A stretch of 64,000 nt of DNA, taken from Phoronis australis. Taxonomy: Eukaryota > Phoronida > Phoronidae. Every line of letters starts with the position of its first letter. Within the stretch, counting starts at the first letter, position 1. The notes under the pieces are model-generated. The model ran no database searches, had not been told where the DNA came from, and worked only from the letters and a program-made list of their open reading frames with translations. Where the stretch lies: assembly GCA_002633005.1 (NCBI GenBank), contig NMRA01000368.1, forward strand, positions 110,166 to 174,165, given 5' to 3'. This document shows, in pieces, positions 53,901 to 59,900 of this stretch. Made by a program: the position numbers and the translations under genes.

Positions 53901-56900
53901 TGGGCCCCCTGGCCTTCCTGGGAAGGTGCAGTATGTCAATGGTCCCATCTTCTCTGGTGACGACGTTGAGTCATCTGGCAATGGTGAGGCAGGCTTGGGA
54001 TTTGGTCCTCCTGGCCCAACTGGTTTACCTGGTCCTGCAGGCGTGCCAGGATTGGATGGTTTACCTGGTCCAAGGGGACCCCCTGGACCCCCAGGTTTGC
54101 CAGGTAGGTTTGTTCAGGAGTCGTGCTAAGAATTGTATGATTTCACCTTGACTTACTCAAAATATAACTACTGCCTGCTGGTTTGGTAATTAACCCAGTT
54201 ATGTTGCACAAACAGCCAAATTAATAAGAAACTTAACATGGCAATATTGTACAAAATTTCTAAGTTGTAAAAGTGACAGTTTTTGTTTGCTTTTCTAAAT
54301 TTTAAAATATCACCACGACCGTGAACTTTTCACTAACTATTCCAATTTGTTTTTTTTAAAAAACTTTCAAAAAAAAACAAAAATTTAGCAATTAACACTG
54401 TTGTTGCTCCCCCCCCGTGTGTCTATGACTGATGGGTGTGTCTATGACTGATGGGTGTGTCTATGACTGATGGGTGTGTCTATGACTGATTGGGTGTGGT
54501 TATCTAGATAACCATAGCATTAGCAGCCTAAGGTGATGTAATTACCGTACTTGTCCATGTTACCGCTCTGGTCGCTTAAATTGGGAATCTAAAAAAACAG
54601 GGTGGCCAGTAAGCCGAGCATGGGTGGTTAAAATCAAAATTTTTGAAAAGTCAGGAGTTGTTGCTTACTGCACGGAGGACCGATTTTACCCGAACGGAGC
54701 TACACTGATGTGGGACTTCAAGAATGTCAGTTAAAATATAGGTTGGGGGATTGAAGTTACGGACTTCGACAGCCTGCGCACACGATACAGTGGCGTTGTG
54801 ATCCTTAGTGTGATTGGGTTTTTATGTACCTCCGTTGCTGCTGGTCAGCTCTTAGAACTAAAGGTATTCCTACAGGTAGGCGTGTGTAATTGTTTTCAAT
54901 ATGACGACATTGACCTACACACATGATTTTGGTATCATTCGATTCATCTTCATTCTTTCCAAAAATAATGAATGTATCCCCTACCGCGTTTTCTTCGTAT
55001 TTTATCGTCGAATTGCGGTTTGCACTATTTTCCTGTTGGCACCACCATGTTAGCTCAACTCAAGATTACTGCGACAGACGTTGTTAATGAATGAAACAGC
55101 ATCATGGATTCTGAATGGGTTTTCCAGGCCAGATTCCCACTGAAGTTTTCATGACACAATATGGAGGAACAGGTAGCAGCATTTCACCTTTTCTAATGTT
55201 TTTATAATAATGACCATTCGACCATTTTTCCACCAAATTGTTTGAAATGATACCCTTTTCACCAATTTGGACCTCAAAAACAACCTCCGCTTTTTTGCGG
55301 ATTCTTGCCCGCAGCTAGATGCGAACCAGGGTCACCATAGGAACGAATTCGAACCCTTGGAAACGTAACTCAGGCAGGGGATAGACGGGTCTTGGTCAAT
55401 TTGACCTTCGACGATCTGCAGAAGTGACAGTAGATTAGTTCAGTTTTTGACTGCCAGGTGACTCCTTCCATTCAACATAGCAGTATTACTACCGCGTACC
55501 GGGAAATAGTGAGAGCAGAAATTTCATACTGAGTGAACGTGTAGGAAAAATTTCTGTGTATTTTTGAAAAGATAACGTTGCAAAGAATTGAACGATACCA
55601 AAATCATGTGTAAGGTTATGTCGTCACATTGTAAACAATTACCCAGGCGTGTGTTCAGTAGGGCAAGTTTCTTGAGAAAAAAGACAGATGAAGCAAGACT
55701 CCGCTAGTTCGTGGTATATTTTTAAGGGAAGCACTTGATTGTGTAAAGATTTGATGGACACCGAGGCAACCAAGCATGTGCTAATGATTGACAGGTCATC
55801 TTCAGTACTGAATACTTTGAACTTAGTTAGGAAACAAAGAAAGTGCTAATGATTGACAGGTCTTCTTATTGAATACTTTGAACAAACTATTTATATACAT
55901 TGTATATTTCTTTTCGAGTTCAAAGCCAACACCGCTGTCGTTCAAAGCACGTGCTTAACAATCCGAGAATACTACTGTTAGGCAATAGAGGGTATACTCG
56001 GTCAGCTGCTGAAATAGTGAAGCAAAAACACATCTTGTAAAAAGTCATCAGGCAAATCAAAAGTTCAAAAGAAAACAAGTTTTTGACCAAATAGAACATG
56101 GACAGAATGTTCGACTTGTTCTAATGACAAGTTGGGCGCTTCCATTTTGGTGTCAGGAGTGAAAGTCATTAAAAACATGCATTTAACCAATACGGGAACA
56201 GCGACACTAGTTGGCTTGTCAAATGGACCATGTCTTCTTATTTCAATGCTCAGGTTGGTTATGTTTCATGTACTGTCACGGGGAATCACAGAAAGGTTGT
56301 CCACGGAGGTGATATCCCTGTCAAGTACTATACTGAAATACATTCAACAAGCACTGTCTCGGTGATTAGTACATGCCAACATGAGTTGTGCGTGTGAGCC
56401 AAAGGAAGGCTCGATCATGAAAAATTGGGGTGGGCAGTAAGCCGAGCATGGGCGTTTAAATTTTCGGGAATGGGCGGTAAGCGGAGCATGGGCCGTAACC
56501 CGGATGAGTACAGTAACTACAATTACTGCATGGTGTCTTTGGATCATTGCGGTAGATTTTGAGGTAATATGCAAACCATGCAAACCGATTAAGTTGCCCA
56601 ATCGTGTCTCATTTGTCAACGTAGGATTCTTGTCATGGTCACGAACGATATGGTTGTTCAATGTGACACCTATTGAAGCACCTCCTGGTGGTGGGATGTC
56701 ACACTATGAGAATAAGCTAAAAATGCAGTTATAGTTGTCTGAAAACAAAGAAGTGATTCTGGAACAGCACATCCAATAAAAGTTATTTCATTCCTTCCAT
56801 CATGGCATTTCAAGCTATGGTAGAATCAGACCAAATTAGGGCACAATGTGGCCTACAAAAGAAATTTTATTTTCTAATTTTATCCAGGTGAAAGATACTT

Positions 56901-59900
56901 AGTACAGAATAAATAGTTTCCCATGTTGAAGTTGTGTTCCGTAACTACCATCAGACAAAATGTTTTGAAAAATTGTGAGCATATGCAATGTTGTTTGAAG
57001 CTGTTGAAAATGAGAACAATTTTAGTAATCATTGTTGTCGGAACAAGGTGGGATTTTACCATGAATAGTCGCACCAGCTATATAGCTATGCAGTTTAAGA
57101 GTATCAATTAGTGGCACTGATGTCTTATTTCAAATGCATTGTGGGATGGTTGTCAGCTTGTTAACATCCGGTGATATCATGGATAACTTAGGTGACATGT
57201 AAACAATTTATTAAAACAACACTGTAACTTGAGCGTAATTGTCAATACGGGTAGACTGTAAATAGCCAGCCAGCTAGCTGTATTCACCTCTTTCACGAAC
57301 GCGGGGCGCTGCTGTCGTGTTGATCGAAAACGAGGCGCCTTGACAAACATGGCATCGTCCTGCAAGGTGGTGTGGTCAAAAGACTTATCAACGTTACCAA
57401 AATCAAGTTGTCTGATGTTGAATCGATCTCCAAAAAACATACCAATACTTACGGCAACTAGACTTTTACCCTCCTCAGCCATTCCTTAGTAGTTTTCCCT
57501 CTTTTGAAAAAGTGTGGAAGTCAGGGATATACCCAGGCTTTTAGTCTTGAAAAACCCTGCTCGCCAGCTGGGCGAGTGCCGGAGCCAGAAAATCTACTCG
57601 CCAAGCTCGAAGTTCGGTCACCCGGCCGTTGGCGCCAGTCACCACAAACTTGCTGCTAATTTAAATAAAAATCATCGTTTCGTGCACTGATGTCACCATC
57701 TATTAGGGCTACCGTATTCGCTCTAATAAGCGCCCAGGGGGACTCTTTTTGTCAGTAGCCTACGTCAGTTAAAACCTGGTCTCCGAAACGGGTGAAATCG
57801 GAAGCTAGGATTCATCAAATTTACGCGCTGTGACGTATGTGTAACCTATGACAGACTAGCTACAAAACTGTGGTGCATTGCTATCAAACTCTGTTTTTAA
57901 ATTACGATCTTTTTAAAAAAATGTGCTGAAATCCCAGGGTGAAAACTTGCCGACTCAGTGATGCGTCGCTGCTTCGCGATCGTCGATGGGACAACTTGAA
58001 TTCTTGAGTAAAAATAGTTTCGACTCAAATTACCTGAAATCCTCCCAAATAGCCTTTCTTAAGATTCTTAAGTTCCTGTGGACTCGGAGTCGGGATTAAC
58101 CGCAGATTAAGTCAAAATCTGCGCTAGATCGCACCCCGCAACGAGAAAAATCTGGACGAACACTTATGTTGTTGTGACGTGCGTTTGTATTGAAGTGAAT
58201 CAGCTGGTGTGCACCGAGTGAGCGAGCGCGTGCGTGTCATCAGTGTTCATTTGCCAGAGTAGCAGGCCCAATGAACTGTATAATGTAGTATATTTATCTC
58301 ATTGAGCAGGCCCACATGTTATATGTGGGCCCTAGTGCGCGCTTCTTGGCCAAGTTTCGATTCGCGGTTTTTATAATTTTTCGTGTACAAAACAATCTGG
58401 ATTCCTGTTGTGGGAGAAGATCTGTACGGGAAAGATACAATACCAATCCCGTTGACCTGAGTACGCTGCGTCTGTTCTGATCAGGGCCAGACCATGTAGT
58501 GTGACACTTTCCTCCGCGCAAGATCAGCAAATCTCAGTTTTGCGTTCTTTTTGAAGCACTGCGGAATGGTTTGAAGTGTACAGCCACGGCTAAATACCGA
58601 CATAGCGGCGAGGCTCGTGGTCTACTAGAAATTACGCGCACAATGATTTTTCAGAACTGTCGGATATTATTGATAAATTGAATACATTTACTGTAGAATT
58701 TTAGAACTGTGAGGTAAGACACTTTTCGCATTGATATATACACATTCATGGACTGGGCGCTTATTTTAGCGAAGTCTGAAAACGAGTGGGGACGCTTATA
58801 GGGGCATGGGCGCTTATTAGGACGAATGTTATAAAAATAATTTTGGCTAAAATGACATTGTACATTACAATAAGAAATCAGTTCCAAGAAATATGGTATT
58901 TTATTTGCTATGAGCACATGGACCGGTCTTCCACCTTTCTCCCCTTTTCTTCGTTTCGGACTAGTCCACAAATTCTTTGTGCACGACCACNGTTCAAAAT
59001 TGTGACACCTATTGAAGCACCTCCTGGTGGTGGGATGTAACACTATGAGAATAAGCTAAAAATGCAGTTATAGTTGTCTGAAAACAAAGAAGTGATTCTG
59101 GAACAGCACATCCAATAAAAGTTATTTCATTCCTTCCATCATGACATTTCAAGCTATGGTAGAATCAGACCAGTTTAGGGCACAATGTGGCCTACAAAAG
59201 AAATTTTATTTTCTCATTTTTTCCAGGTGAAAGATACTTAGTACAGAATAAATAGTTTCCCATGTTGAAGTTGTGTTCCGTAACTACCATCAGACAAAAT
59301 GTTTTGAAAAATTGTGAGCATATGCAATGTTGTTTGAAGCTGTTGAAAATGAGAACAATTTTAGTAATCATTGTTTTCGGAACAAAGTGGGATTTTACCG
59401 TGAATACTCGCACCAGAATATAGCTATGCAGTTTAAGAGTATCAATTAGTGGCACTGTTGTCTTATTTCAAATGCATTGTGGGATGGTTGTGAGCTTGTT
59501 AACATCCGGTGATATCATGAATAACTTGGGTGACATGTAAACAATTAAAGAAAACAACACTGTAACTTGAGCGCAACATAATTGCCAATACGGGTAGACT
59601 GTAAATAGCCAGCCAGCTAGCTGTATGAAGACTGTCGTCAAAATACAGCTAGGTACCACTGTGTGTACTTCTTCCATAGATCCCGAAATTGCACACAGCC
59701 AGGGTAGTTCTGCTTGTCACCTCGCCGTGAAACTTGTATCAACATGTAACGCTAAACACTGGATGGGGTGTATGCAAAATCTGGGAATCAACCGATACTC
59801 ACCTTGCCTGTTACAGCCATTTAAGTGAAAAACAATGCAATAAAAGTCATTTTAGTGCGCAACTCTCCGCTTTTTCTAACAATGAAAAGTATGTCGTCGT

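Larger units (their letters stand above)
54538..56520. mobile_element. About 2-kb element with ~30-bp terminal inverted repeats
   Basis: Left end gtaattaccgtacttgtcca and right end gatgagtacagtaactac are inverted versions of each other (about three quarters identical over 31 bases). Subterminal cagtaagccgagcatgggtg (near 54607) recurs near 56435 and again, diverged, at 56475. The short element at 13315-13425 is related. A 77-codon plus ORF at 56132-56365 lies inside but matches no transposase I recognise. Confidence 0.6.

Noticed and set aside
56132-56365. 77-codon ORF within the 2-kb inverted-repeat element as transposase
   Set aside because: Too short, no catalytic motif and no recognisable relation to a transposase family.
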